Origin: JAJYKN01 sp035516155
Lineage (GTDB): Bacteria > Nitrospirota > UBA9217
Assembly: GCA_035516155.1 (NCBI GenBank)
Contig: DATJAP010000035.1
Span: 1-64,000, forward strand
Direction of reading: 5' to 3'
Length of the DNA stretch: 64,000 nucleotides
In this document: positions 26,117-35,063 of the stretch, one piece after another
Numbering within the stretch: the stretch's first letter is position 1
Layout: every line of letters begins with the position of its first letter
Translations under genes and position numbers: made by a program
Notes under the pieces: model-generated
The model's database searches: none
What the model was told of the DNA's origin: nothing
What the model saw: only the letters and a program-made list of their open reading frames with translations

Positions 26117-27181
26117 ATGAAGGCCATGGTACTGATATCGTGCATCGCCCTGCTTGTGAGCTGTGCAAGCGCAAAACCGGGCGGATGGCAGGCTGTGCCG
26201 TCTTTTACGGATCGTCACATGAAGAACGTGACCCAGCTCACCTTTGACGGTGACAATGGAGAAGCTTACTTCTCTTGGGACGGGAAGAAGCTCATTTTCC
26301 AGTCGAGCCGTAATGGATATGCCTGCGATAAAATCTGGACCATGAACATCGACGGTTCAGACAAGCGAATGGTCAGCCCAGACCATGGTGCGCACACCTG
26401 CTCGTTCTTCTTTCCGGACAACAGAATCATCTTTGCCTCAACTGCCCACCTGCCCGGCGCCTGTCCGCCGAAGCCGGATATGCCGAAGGGTGCACGCTAC
26501 ATCTGGCCTCTTTATTCCTATGACATATTCACCGCGAATATCGATGGGAATGGCCTGGTTAAAATAACTGATAATCCGGGATATGATGCCGAACCCGTCG
26601 TATCATCGGACGGGAAACAGATCGTGTTCGGCTCCCAGCGCGAAGGGAACTTCGACGTCTACCTCATGAACGCCGACGGCACGAATGTCCAGCGGCTTAC
26701 GAACCGTTTGGGGTATAACGGCGGTCCCTGGTTCTCACCGGACAACAAAAAAATCGTCTGGCGCGCCTGGTATCCGGAAACAGACGCCGAAAAAGCGCAG
26801 TGGCGCGACTGCATGGAGAAGAACTATATTCTCCCCTTCCCGCTGGACCTCTGGGTCATGGACGCCGATGGATCGAACAAGCGGATGATTCTTCACAACG
26901 GAGCGACGAACTTTGCCCCCTCCTGGCATCCTGACGGAAAGCGAATTATTTTTGCGAGTAACATGGACGACTGGCACGAGGACATCAAGCAGTACGGTCA
27001 TAACTTCGAGCTCTACCTGATCAACATCGACGGCACCGGACTGGAGCGCATCACCTATAACAATGTCTTCGACAGTTTCCCCATGTTTTCGCCGGACGGC
27101 AAAAAACTGGTTTGGGCTTCCAACCGCAATCCGCGGAAGCCCCATGAAACTGATATTTTTATCGCGGACTGGGAGGAATAG
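26117..27181 (+). CDS. TolB-like WD40/PD40 beta-propeller lipoprotein
   Basis: This 354-residue protein has a lipoprotein signal with lipobox LLVSC near residue 15 and then about six PD40-type blades (repeats of the form SPDGKKLVWASNR, and DIFTANIDGNGL or VMDADGSNKRM). It is related to the propeller half of TolB but lacks the TolB N-terminal domain. Such proteins usually act as periplasmic binding scaffolds. AAGGA precedes the ATG. It is divergent from the amino acid importer. A second, true TolB lies at 62436-63725. Confidence 0.85.
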   Translation: MKAMVLISCIALLVSCASAKPGGWQAVPSFTDRHMKNVTQLTFDGDNGEAYFSWDGKKLIFQSSRNGYACDKIWTMNIDGSDKRMVSPDHGAHTCSFFFPDNRIIFASTAHLPGACPPKPDMPKGARYIWPLYSYDIFTANIDGNGLVKITDNPGYDAEPVVSSDGKQIVFGSQREGNFDVYLMNADGTNVQRLTNRLGYNGGPWFSPDNKKIVWRAWYPETDAEKAQWRDCMEKNYILPFPLDLWVMDADGSNKRMILHNGATNFAPSWHPDGKRIIFASNMDDWHEDIKQYGHNFELYLINIDGTGLERITYNNVFDSFPMFSPDGKKLVWASNRNPRKPHETDIFIADWEE

Positions 27182-27466
27182 GCAGGGGAACGAATCTCCC
27201 CGCGGCAAGCTGCGCGGCATCGTGGGAAAGATTGTTCTATGGGAAACCGGTGGTTTCTCATGCTCTTCCCTCTGGAAGGCGACTCTGCAGCACGCTGCGG
27301 GAAATTGCATGTTCAATGGCGCGGGCGCTTGTGATTTAAATTTTGTCCTTCAACGAATTACGATGTTTTAATCGCATTTTTTAGGTTGAATTGTTCCAGG
27401 ATAGGCGGCTGTCCTTACAACAGAATGCTGAATCCGGGGCAGCACAGGAGGAGGATATATTTAGTC

Positions 27467-30400
27467 ATGATGATGAAGTATATAATACTTCCCCTGTTTT
27501 TTCTCCTTTCACTTTCGCCGCTTTCTCTAGGCGCATCTGAATTGATTCACCACGATCTGAGCATCACCCTTGCCCCCACGGAACACTGGATCACGGCTGT
27601 GGATTCCATTACTCTTCCCGCAGATTCTCCCCGGGAGGTCGCCTTCCTTCTGCACAGCGGTTTGAATCCGACATCCTCTTCACCCCTCGTTCGCATCGTG
27701 AAGGAGGGAAACAGAGATGAAGCTGTGCCGCTGGAGTCCTATCGTGTCACCCTGCCTCCCGGACTTCATTCCTTTATGATATCCTATGCAGGGGCCATTC
27801 ACCATCCCTTAGAGCAACAAAGCAGGATACAAGCGCGAGGCTTTCAGGATACACCCGGTACGATATCCGATGCGGGTGTTTACCTGTCAGGCACCTCAGG
27901 CTGGTACCCTGACTTCGGATCAACGCTGATAAAATTCGATCTTGAAGTCAAGCTGCCGATGTCGTGGGATGCCGTCAGCCAGGGCGAGCGCACCCGCCAT
28001 GAACGGGGCGCGCTCACCACCCTCGTGCACTGGAAATCGCCGGAGCCGCAAGAATCCATCTACCTCGTTGCCGCTGCATTTACGCAATATACCAGATCAT
28101 CCGGCCCGGTTCAGGCCATGGTTTTCCTGCGCTCACCCGATAAAGCGCTGGCGGACAAGTACCTCGACGCAACGGGGCGCTATATCTCGATGTACAGCGG
28201 ACTCATCGGCCCTTACCCTTATAAGAAATTTGCTCTTGTCGAAAACTTTTGGGAAACCGGCTTCGGCATGCCCTCATTCACGCTTTTGGGTCCCACGGTC
28301 ATCCGCCTCCCTTTTATCATCAATACTTCCTATCCGCATGAGATCCTGCACAACTGGTGGGGCAACAGCGTGTATCCTGTCTACGAAAAAGGCAACTGGT
28401 CTGAGGGGATCACGGCCTACCTTGCTGATCATCTTATGCGTGAGCAGCAGGGCGGCGGAGCCGAATACCGCATTGCCACGCTCCAGAAATATGCCGATTA
28501 TGTGCGCGGCGGCAAGGACTTCCCCCTTACGCAATTTCGCTCCCGGCACGACCCGTCCACTGAAGCCGTCGGCTATGGCAAGTCGCTCATGTTCTTCCAC
28601 ATGCTACGCAGTGAACTCGGCGACCCTGTGTTCAAGAAAGGGCTCCGGGAATTTTACAGGAAGTACAAATTTCATTACGCCACTTTCGAGGACATCAGGT
28701 CGATCTTTGAGGCCGTTTCCGGAAAAGACCTAAAGCCGGAATTCAACCAGTGGGTGACCTGGACAGGAGCGCCGCAGCTAAAACTGGACAAGGCCTCCGT
28801 AGCTGGGGAGGCGGGCAGATTTTCTCTTTCCACCACCATCGAACAGGTCCAGCCCGGCGATGCATATCGCCTGCGGATTCCCATTGCCGTGACGCTCAAG
28901 GGACAGGAGCAGGCTTTCCAGACGACGATCAATATGGACGGCAAGAAAGCGGAGCTAGAACTCTCTCTGTCGGCACAGCCGCTGAGACTCGACATTGACC
29001 CCGAATTCGATGTTTTCAGAAGGCTCGACCGTGAAGAGATCCCCCCTGCCGTCTCGCAGGTTCTGGGCTCAAAAAAGATGTTGATCATTCTTCCCTCGGA
29101 AGCTGATCGGGACCTCTTCAATGCATACCGGACGTTCGCGCAATCACTAGCTCAATCGGGACCCGACGAGGCAGCGGTGAAACTCGACACGGATGTCATT
29201 CAACTGCCAACGGACCGTGCAATAACGGTTATCGGATGGGAGAACCGCTTTGCAGCATATGCCATCCTGGCAGTATCGGAGTATGATGTCACCATAAGCG
29301 CGAATCAGGTACGAATCGGCAAAATATCGGTGCCGCACAGGAACCACTCTTTTGTGTTCACGGCGCGGTCCCCGGAAAATCGTAATATGCCGGTGAGCCT
29401 GATCGCCACAGACAATTCCCTATCGCTGATCGGCCTGGCGAACAAACTCCCTCATTATCACAAGTACAGTTACCTTGCCTTTGAAGGATCGGAGCCGACA
29501 AACATGGCAAAAGGCCGCTGGCCCGTGGAAGCGTCTCCCCTCACCGTATTTCTTTCAAGTGAAAAGGGTGTGCCGCGGAAAGTCGAGATGGGCAAACTCT
29601 CCCCGCGTGAACCGCTCGCCAGCTTCGATCCGCCCTTTTCCCGGGCAAGGATGATGGAAACAGTCAGATATCTTGCGAGTGATGAATTAGCGGGCCGCGG
29701 TTTCGGCTCGCCGGGGCTGGATAAAGCCGCTGAATACATTGCGAAGCAATTCAAGGATGCAGGCCTCGCACCTGCCGGGGACGAAAAGGGCGGGTACTTT
29801 CAGGCCTGGAATGACATCGGTGGCGACACCGCGCATACTGCGACTCTGAGGAATGTAATCGGCATCATTCCGGGCGGGAAAGAGGAGATGAAGTCGCAGA
29901 GCGTGGTTATCGGCGCTCATTATGACCACCTTGGGCTTGGCTGGCCCGAAACAAGGGACCCGGTTCCGGGAAAGATCCATCACGGCGCCGATGATAATGC
30001 GAGCGGAGTGGCCGTTTTGATAGAGTTGGCGCGTGCGCTTGCAAAAGGTTCGCGGCCTGACCGGACCATTGTGTTCGCCGCGTTCGCTGGCGAGGAAGCC
30101 GGTAAGCGAGGCTCGAAATATTACACTGCGAACGAAAAGCTCTTTCCCCTGCGCGATTGCATCGGCATGGTAAACCTCGATACGGTGGGCAGACTCGGGA
30201 AGGGCAAGCTCCTCGTGCTCGGAGCGGCTTCGGCAAAGGAATGGGAACCTATATTCAGAGGAGTGGGTTTTGTAACGGGTGTGAACATCGAAACCGTTTC
30301 GGCGGAACTGGATTCCAGCGATCAGATAAGCTTTCAGGACGCCGGTGTGCCTGCAGTCCAGCTCTTCTCCGGTCCGAATCTGGATTACCATCGATCGACC

Positions 30401-30814
30401 GATACCGCGGACAGGATTGATGCCGACGGCCTTGTCAAGGTTGCCTCTGTTACAAGGGAAGCCATCGATTACCTGGCAGAGCGTGAGCGACCGCTGACTG
30501 CGGCAAGGCGGAAGCCACCACCTTCCGTGGGACCTTCTCTAAAAACCGAACGCAAGGTGGGTCTGGGATCCATCCCCGATTTTTCCTATGGCGGCAAAGG
30601 GTTCAGGCTTTCTGGCGTCGTCGTGGGCTCTCCAGCGGAAGCAGCGGGATTGAAGGAGGGCGATATTATCGTGAAGATGAACGGGAGAGTTGTGGACGGG
30701 CTGAAGGATTTTTCAGACATACTAAAAACCCTGAACCCCGGAGACAAGGTTACCATTATTTATTTGCGCGAGGGTAAAGAAACGGGGATCGAGACAGTGG
30801 TCAGGGGGCGGTAG
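27467..30814 (+). CDS. Exported M1 aminopeptidase - M28 aminopeptidase - PDZ fusion
   Basis: This protein of about 1115 residues has a signal peptide (about 4-22) and three recognisable modules. The N-terminal half is an M1 (gluzincin) peptidase with the zinc box HEILHNWWGN (His291) and the downstream Glu in WSEGITAYLADHLM. From about residue 715 comes an M28 (Zn-dependent exopeptidase) domain with VVIGAHYDHLGLGW, HHGADDNASG, AAFAGEEAGKRGS, MVNLDTVGRL and the last metal His in LDYHRSTDT. A C-terminal PDZ domain (about 1020-1105, SGVVVGSPAEAAGLKEGDIIV) follows. The start is chosen by the AGGAGGAGG at 27447-27455. It should degrade peptides in the periplasm or outside. Two independent metallopeptidases in one chain are unusual. 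Confidence 0.88.
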   Translation: MMMKYIILPLFFLLSLSPLSLGASELIHHDLSITLAPTEHWITAVDSITLPADSPREVAFLLHSGLNPTSSSPLVRIVKEGNRDEAVPLESYRVTLPPGLHSFMISYAGAIHHPLEQQSRIQARGFQDTPGTISDAGVYLSGTSGWYPDFGSTLIKFDLEVKLPMSWDAVSQGERTRHERGALTTLVHWKSPEPQESIYLVAAAFTQYTRSSGPVQAMVFLRSPDKALADKYLDATGRYISMYSGLIGPYPYKKFALVENFWETGFGMPSFTLLGPTVIRLPFIINTSYPHEILHNWWGNSVYPVYEKGNWSEGITAYLADHLMREQQGGGAEYRIATLQKYADYVRGGKDFPLTQFRSRHDPSTEAVGYGKSLMFFHMLRSELGDPVFKKGLREFYRKYKFHYATFEDIRSIFEAVSGKDLKPEFNQWVTWTGAPQLKLDKASVAGEAGRFSLSTTIEQVQPGDAYRLRIPIAVTLKGQEQAFQTTINMDGKKAELELSLSAQPLRLDIDPEFDVFRRLDREEIPPAVSQVLGSKKMLIILPSEADRDLFNAYRTFAQSLAQSGPDEAAVKLDTDVIQLPTDRAITVIGWENRFAAYAILAVSEYDVTISANQVRIGKISVPHRNHSFVFTARSPENRNMPVSLIATDNSLSLIGLANKLPHYHKYSYLAFEGSEPTNMAKGRWPVEASPLTVFLSSEKGVPRKVEMGKLSPREPLASFDPPFSRARMMETVRYLASDELAGRGFGSPGLDKAAEYIAKQFKDAGLAPAGDEKGGYFQAWNDIGGDTAHTATLRNVIGIIPGGKEEMKSQSVVIGAHYDHLGLGWPETRDPVPGKIHHGADDNASGVAVLIELARALAKGSRPDRTIVFAAFAGEEAGKRGSKYYTANEKLFPLRDCIGMVNLDTVGRLGKGKLLVLGAASAKEWEPIFRGVGFVTGVNIETVSAELDSSDQISFQDAGVPAVQLFSGPNLDYHRSTDTADRIDADGLVKVASVTREAIDYLAERERPLTAARRKPPPSVGPSLKTERKVGLGSIPDFSYGGKGFRLSGVVVGSPAEAAGLKEGDIIVKMNGRVVDGLKDFSDILKTLNPGDKVTIIYLREGKETGIETVVRGR

Positions 30815-31326
30815 GGAAAGGCGGGGGCTCCGTCCGGATGACGCTCTGTTTTTATTCACTGATCCCTTGTTCAAGTGTCCTCATAGCGTTCAGTCAATGG
30901 ATGTTTTTGAGGAATAGTAAAAATGATGCCTTCAAAACAGGATGCATTTTATCCCTATAAGATTCTTTTTACATTTTCCCAACGCGTCAAGCTGAATTTC
31001 ACTACTTAAGTATTAATTTATCCATTTGTTTCTTGACATGACTGGTAATTTATATTAATCTATACACAAAGTTACAGAATATAAGGCAACATTCCCACTT
31101 CATCCTCACAAACAATTTAATATTGCAAACTGGTCGTTCTGGATGGTCGACCTGCATCTATAAAAGCAATCCATATTTCTCTAGTCAGTTCAGCGATTTG
31201 GAAATATTTATATTCGAAAAAGGATAATCCCGAATCAATTTTGACAAATAGGTATGATTTCTTGCCTTGTTTTGGCAGTAACTCAGTTCTGTTTGTCCAT
31301 ACCTGTTTTAGTGCCAGGAGGAGACA
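30815..31326. other. Long leader / intergenic region before the polyene-type cluster
   Basis: About 510 AT-rich bases. A perfect TTGACA (31033-31038) followed by weak -10 candidates (TAATCT at 31056-31061) may be the promoter of the methyltransferase gene, leaving a leader of about 260 bases. I see no clear RNA fold or gene in it. Confidence 0.4.
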
Positions 31327-32379
31327 ATGGTCGATCCATGGAGTTTCGGAAACGAAGATATCAAAGAAAACACTTTGCATGTCGGGGAGGAAAGCGAAAA
31401 ACATATCGCTTATCTGGAAGCGACGACCGATCAATATATGGTTGCGCTCAGCGACATCGAACGGAGATGCAATAAGCCGGGAGAAAACCCTGACCGTATC
31501 ATGCAGGATCTTACGACGCTCAACGAGTCAATGATGCAGATTTGTGAACAATTCGAGAAGATCGTCAGGAATAAAGCTGAACTCAGCGCTGCACGGGTTG
31601 CGTTCCGCGATAAAACGGATTCAATAGTGTCAAAAGGCTATGGTGCAAAGCGGGTTCGAACGTGGCCGCAGGGATACCAGGGCGACTACAAAACAATAGA
31701 ATTCATTTACAGAAATACGCCCCTGTCCGAAGGCATAGGCTACTACCTCGACAAATATTTCCTTTCCTCGACCCTCGCCGTCGGAGTCAGAGAGAGAATG
31801 CAAATGCTAGCTGAGTTTTTAAAAACGGAGCTTGCGAAGAAACATTCTCCGAGCATTCTCGATATCGCTTGCGGTTCATGTCGTGAATTACATGAAATCG
31901 TTCCAGAAATCATCAAATCCGATGCCCATTTCACGTGCATCGACTTGGACTCCGAAGCACTGGATTTCGCGCTCAATCGACTGTCCTATGCTGGTTTATC
32001 GTCCGACCGCGTCGAATTCATGCAATACAATGCTCTGAGATTGTTCGACTTCGAAACCGCTTTGTCTGCCTTCGGCATGAGAGACATCATCTACAGCGTA
32101 GGCTATTTTGATTATCTCGCCGATGATTTTCTTACGAAAATGCTTCATGCACTCTACCTCTTACTCAAGCCGGGCGGAAAGCTGATCGCCGCATTCAAGG
32201 ATGCGAACCGCTACCGGTCCCAGGCGTATCATTGGTTCGCTGACTGGGATGGTTTTCTTCAGCGTACGCCCGATGATTTTGAAAAGATATTGCGTCAGGC
32301 TGAAATTGCCAGCGACGCAGTGTCGATGACCCGTGTGAAGTCCGGGTCAATCATCTTTTATGTGGCGACGAAACCATAG
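31327..32379 (+). CDS. Class I SAM-dependent methyltransferase with helical N-terminus
   Basis: The 350-residue protein has a helical, probably coiled-coil N-terminal segment (about 20-100). From about residue 165 a Rossmann methyltransferase domain follows: SAM loop ILDIACGSCRELHE, acidic FTCIDLDSEALDFA, motif AFGMRDIIYSVGYFDYLAD and post-motif LLKPGGKLIAAF. AGGAGGAG precedes the ATG. It is the first gene of the run leading into the ketoreductase/ketosynthase genes, separated from them by 241 bases. A role in methylating the cluster product is inferred from position only. Confidence 0.8.
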   Translation: MVDPWSFGNEDIKENTLHVGEESEKHIAYLEATTDQYMVALSDIERRCNKPGENPDRIMQDLTTLNESMMQICEQFEKIVRNKAELSAARVAFRDKTDSIVSKGYGAKRVRTWPQGYQGDYKTIEFIYRNTPLSEGIGYYLDKYFLSSTLAVGVRERMQMLAEFLKTELAKKHSPSILDIACGSCRELHEIVPEIIKSDAHFTCIDLDSEALDFALNRLSYAGLSSDRVEFMQYNALRLFDFETALSAFGMRDIIYSVGYFDYLADDFLTKMLHALYLLLKPGGKLIAAFKDANRYRSQAYHWFADWDGFLQRTPDDFEKILRQAEIASDAVSMTRVKSGSIIFYVATKP

Positions 32380-32620
32380 TTCCCTATTCACTGGTGGAAA
32401 TAAATATTAGCATGTCATGTCCCGGAAGCGACAAAAGTTCACTCCCCGGTGCGAAAAACCTGGTTAGGCACATCATGCATACGTTATAAGTCAATACTCC
32501 GGTTTTTCTTGTTCCTAATGCCCAATAAAGGTCTCAAAAAAGATTAATTCCGGGCAAGCTGGAACGTCGCCAAAAACATACAACTCGATTTTTTACGGGA
32601 CCGGCGCACATCTGGCGCAT

Positions 32621-33367
32621 ATGAATTTACTTCTTGATAAAGTTGCGATTGTCACAGGAGGAACACGCGGTTTAGGCAAATCGATCGTCTTGGCTCTTTG
32701 CCGAGAGGGCGCCGACTGTGCTTTTACCTTCAAGAAGAGCTCCTCGTCTGCGGAATCTCTAGCATATGAACTCAGAAGTATGGGCAGAAAAGTTCTTCCG
32801 ATGCAATTGGACGCGAAGGATTATAGCGAGGCGTTTCGTTTCGTTGAAGAGGTTAAGAAGACCTTTAGCAAGATTGATATCCTTGTAAATAACGCGGGAA
32901 TCACACGGGACAAGTCGCTCATGATGATGAGTCAAGAGGACTGGTCCGATGTCATTGATACGGACCTTACGGGCGTCTTCAATATGACCCGTGCCTGTAT
33001 TATAACGTTCTTAAAACAAAAAAGTGGATGCATCGTGAACATGTCGTCGGTAAGCGGCATTCATCCCCTTGCCGGTCAAGTCAATTACGCGGCAGCTAAA
33101 GCGGGGGTAATCGGTTTTACGAAGTCGCTTGCTCAGGAAGTAGCACCGTACAATATCAGGGTCAATGCCGTGGCGCCCGGCTTTGTGGAAACCGATATGA
33201 CGTCGGCGTTTAGCGAAGCATACAGGGCGAAGGTCATGAAAATGATCCCCCTCGGACGTTTCGGCGCGCCTGAGGAAGTAGCGCAGGTTGTCGTTTTTCT
33301 GGCGAGCAGCGCATCTAGGTATATGACCGGCCAGGTCATGCAACTGGACGGCGGATTGGGGATGTGA
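32621..33367 (+). CDS. 3-oxoacyl-ACP reductase-like SDR (ketoreductase, FabG family)
   Basis: This 248-residue short-chain dehydrogenase should reduce the beta-keto group of an ACP-bound chain using NADPH. Visible are the cofactor loop TGGTRGLG (12-19), NNAG (90-93), catalytic Ser143 in MSSVSG and the YxxxK pair Tyr156/Lys160, then PGFVETDM. The position usually taken by catalytic Asn reads DTDLTG. No ribosome site is evident before the ATG. It is followed after nine bases by the degenerate ketosynthase, so it acts in the same pathway. The surrounding genes argue for a dedicated pathway rather than housekeeping fatty acid synthesis. Confidence 0.9.
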   Translation: MNLLLDKVAIVTGGTRGLGKSIVLALCREGADCAFTFKKSSSSAESLAYELRSMGRKVLPMQLDAKDYSEAFRFVEEVKKTFSKIDILVNNAGITRDKSLMMMSQEDWSDVIDTDLTGVFNMTRACIITFLKQKSGCIVNMSSVSGIHPLAGQVNYAAAKAGVIGFTKSLAQEVAPYNIRVNAVAPGFVETDMTSAFSEAYRAKVMKMIPLGRFGAPEEVAQVVVFLASSASRYMTGQVMQLDGGLGM

Positions 33368-33376
33368 ATTTCTGAC

Positions 33377-34603
33377 ATGGATAGAAATGTCGTCATTACC
33401 GGCATAGGAGTTCTTTCACCTATCGGGATCGGCAGGGATGATTACTGGAAAGGGCTGTTTCAGGGCAAGACAGGGTTTAAGGAAATCACATTATTTGCTG
33501 CAGCTCCGTTTCATCTCAGTCTGGGCGGAGAAATTCCGGACTTTGACCCGCTTGCGTTTCTCGGGAAAAAAGGGTTGAGAGAACTCGACAGAAGTACGAG
33601 GTTACTCTGCTCCGCCGCGAGGCTGGCCCTCGATGACGGCAGGCTTGAACTGACAGATAGCGTGGCTTATTCCACCGGTGTCTCCATCGGAGCGACATTC
33701 GGCAGTCTTCATAGCATCGTACAATTCGACCGGTCAAGGATCCTAGAAGGTCCAAAAGCCGTCAATCCTTCCCTCTTTCCGAACACGGTCATCAATTCGC
33801 CCGCTAGTCACGTATCGATACGATTCGGCATCAAAGGCTTTAACACTACCATATCCACGGGGTTTTGCGCCAGCCTTGATGCCGTCATTTATGCGGCTGA
33901 CTTCATACGCCTGAACAGGGCTGAAGCTGTGCTCGCGGGAGGAGTTGAAGAGCTCTGTGAAGAGACGTTTTTCGGATTTCATAAACTTGGCTGTTTGTCC
34001 GGATTAGACGGTTCAGAAGCGGTATCCCGCCCGTTCGACGCGAAAAGAAACGGCGTCATTCTTTCCGAGGGCGCGGCGATCCTGATACTTGAAAACGAGC
34101 GTCACGCCATAAAAAGAAACGCGGTGGTCTATGCACATGTCATGGGATATGGCAATGCTTTCGATCCAGCGGCAGACTGGAACTTTAAACACCCGGGAGA
34201 AGGCCTGAAGAATGCCATCGCCCATGCCTTGAAAGAGGCAGAGCTTGTTCCGGAAGAAATTGACTATATCTGTTCCTGCTCAAATTCGACCATCGGCCTC
34301 GACAGAATGGAGTCGAAGGTAATTAAGGATATTTTTGGCCGACGGGCGTACACAATTCCGGCCAGTTCTATAAAATCCATGGTTGGAGAGTCCTTGTCGG
34401 CGTCCGGCGCGCTTGCCCTGGTCGCCGCCGTCGGCGCGATGCAAAATGGCAGGATCCCGCCAACCATGAATTACCGGAATGCGGACCCTGACTGTGATCT
34501 CGATTACGTGCCCAATCAGTCGAGACCAGGCGACATCCGCACCGTGCTCGTCACCTCGACCGACCCGTTCGGACAGAATACTGCCGTCATTATCGGCAGA
34601 TGA
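33377..34603 (+). CDS. Degenerate ketosynthase, chain-length-factor-like (KS-beta)
   Basis: This 408-residue protein has the full thiolase-fold ketosynthase layout (start VVITGIGVLSPIG, end DPFGQNTAVI). The active-site Cys164 is kept (STGFCASLDAV). Both catalytic His are lost: the HGTGT box reads CSNST (His to Cys301) and the GH of the second box reads GE (Glu338), while Lys333 remains. It is therefore unlikely to condense on its own. Directly downstream lies a complete ketosynthase, so this one probably acts as the KS-beta partner of a heterodimer, as chain length factors do. Classical chain length factors lose the Cys, so keeping Cys but losing both His is unusual. Confidence 0.85.
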   Translation: MDRNVVITGIGVLSPIGIGRDDYWKGLFQGKTGFKEITLFAAAPFHLSLGGEIPDFDPLAFLGKKGLRELDRSTRLLCSAARLALDDGRLELTDSVAYSTGVSIGATFGSLHSIVQFDRSRILEGPKAVNPSLFPNTVINSPASHVSIRFGIKGFNTTISTGFCASLDAVIYAADFIRLNRAEAVLAGGVEELCEETFFGFHKLGCLSGLDGSEAVSRPFDAKRNGVILSEGAAILILENERHAIKRNAVVYAHVMGYGNAFDPAADWNFKHPGEGLKNAIAHALKEAELVPEEIDYICSCSNSTIGLDRMESKVIKDIFGRRAYTIPASSIKSMVGESLSASGALALVAAVGAMQNGRIPPTMNYRNADPDCDLDYVPNQSRPGDIRTVLVTSTDPFGQNTAVIIGR

Positions 34604-34622
34604 GGTCCGAGGAAAGAGGGAT

Positions 34623-35063
34623 ATGCAGCTTGACTTCGAGGAGATAAAGAAGATTGTGCCGCAGCGCTTTCCCTTCCTCATGATCGACCGGGTAATCGAT
34701 GTGGAGCCGGGAAAACATGCAGTAGCCGTGAAAAATATTTCGGGCAATGATATGGTATTCCTCGGTCATTTTCCCGATAAGGCCATCATGCCCGGAGCGC
34801 TTATTATCGAGGCGATGGCGCAGGCGTCCATCATCCTATTTGCCGTGGGTAGAGAGAAACTGGCTGGCGACAAAAAACCGCTGTACTATTTCGGATCTGT
34901 GAAAGCGCGATTTCTCCACCCGGCAGTACCGGGAGACCAACTCAAGATACAGGTTGAAAATGTCAAATTCCTGCCAACCGCCGCCTATGTGGCGGGCGTT
35001 GCCTCTGTTGGCGAGAAGAAGATCGCTGAGGCGGAACTGGTGTTCAGCGTAAAATATGAATAA
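34623..35063 (+). CDS. 3-hydroxyacyl-ACP dehydratase (FabZ family)
   Basis: This 146-residue hot-dog-fold dehydratase removes water from beta-hydroxyacyl-ACP to give a trans-2-enoyl chain. The start IVPQRFPFLMIDRV is the FabZ signature, and the catalytic His49 and Glu63 are in GHFPDKAIMPGALIIEAMAQ. The ATG at 34623 has GAGGAAAGAGGG upstream and is preferred to an earlier in-frame start. The gene's last eight bases overlap the start of the complete ketosynthase, so they are coupled. With no enoyl reductase nearby, its product double bond would be kept. Confidence 0.92.
   Translation: MQLDFEEIKKIVPQRFPFLMIDRVIDVEPGKHAVAVKNISGNDMVFLGHFPDKAIMPGALIIEAMAQASIILFAVGREKLAGDKKPLYYFGSVKARFLHPAVPGDQLKIQVENVKFLPTAAYVAGVASVGEKKIAEAELVFSVKYE

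Noticed and set aside
31241..31246. TTGACA close to the methyltransferase gene
   Set aside because: No -10 box lies at a suitable distance; the TTGACA at 31033 is at least as good.
32478..32500. Possible sigma-54 promoter before the ketoreductase gene
   Set aside because: A GGCAC...TGCA pattern exists, but the GG to GC distance is two bases shorter than required.
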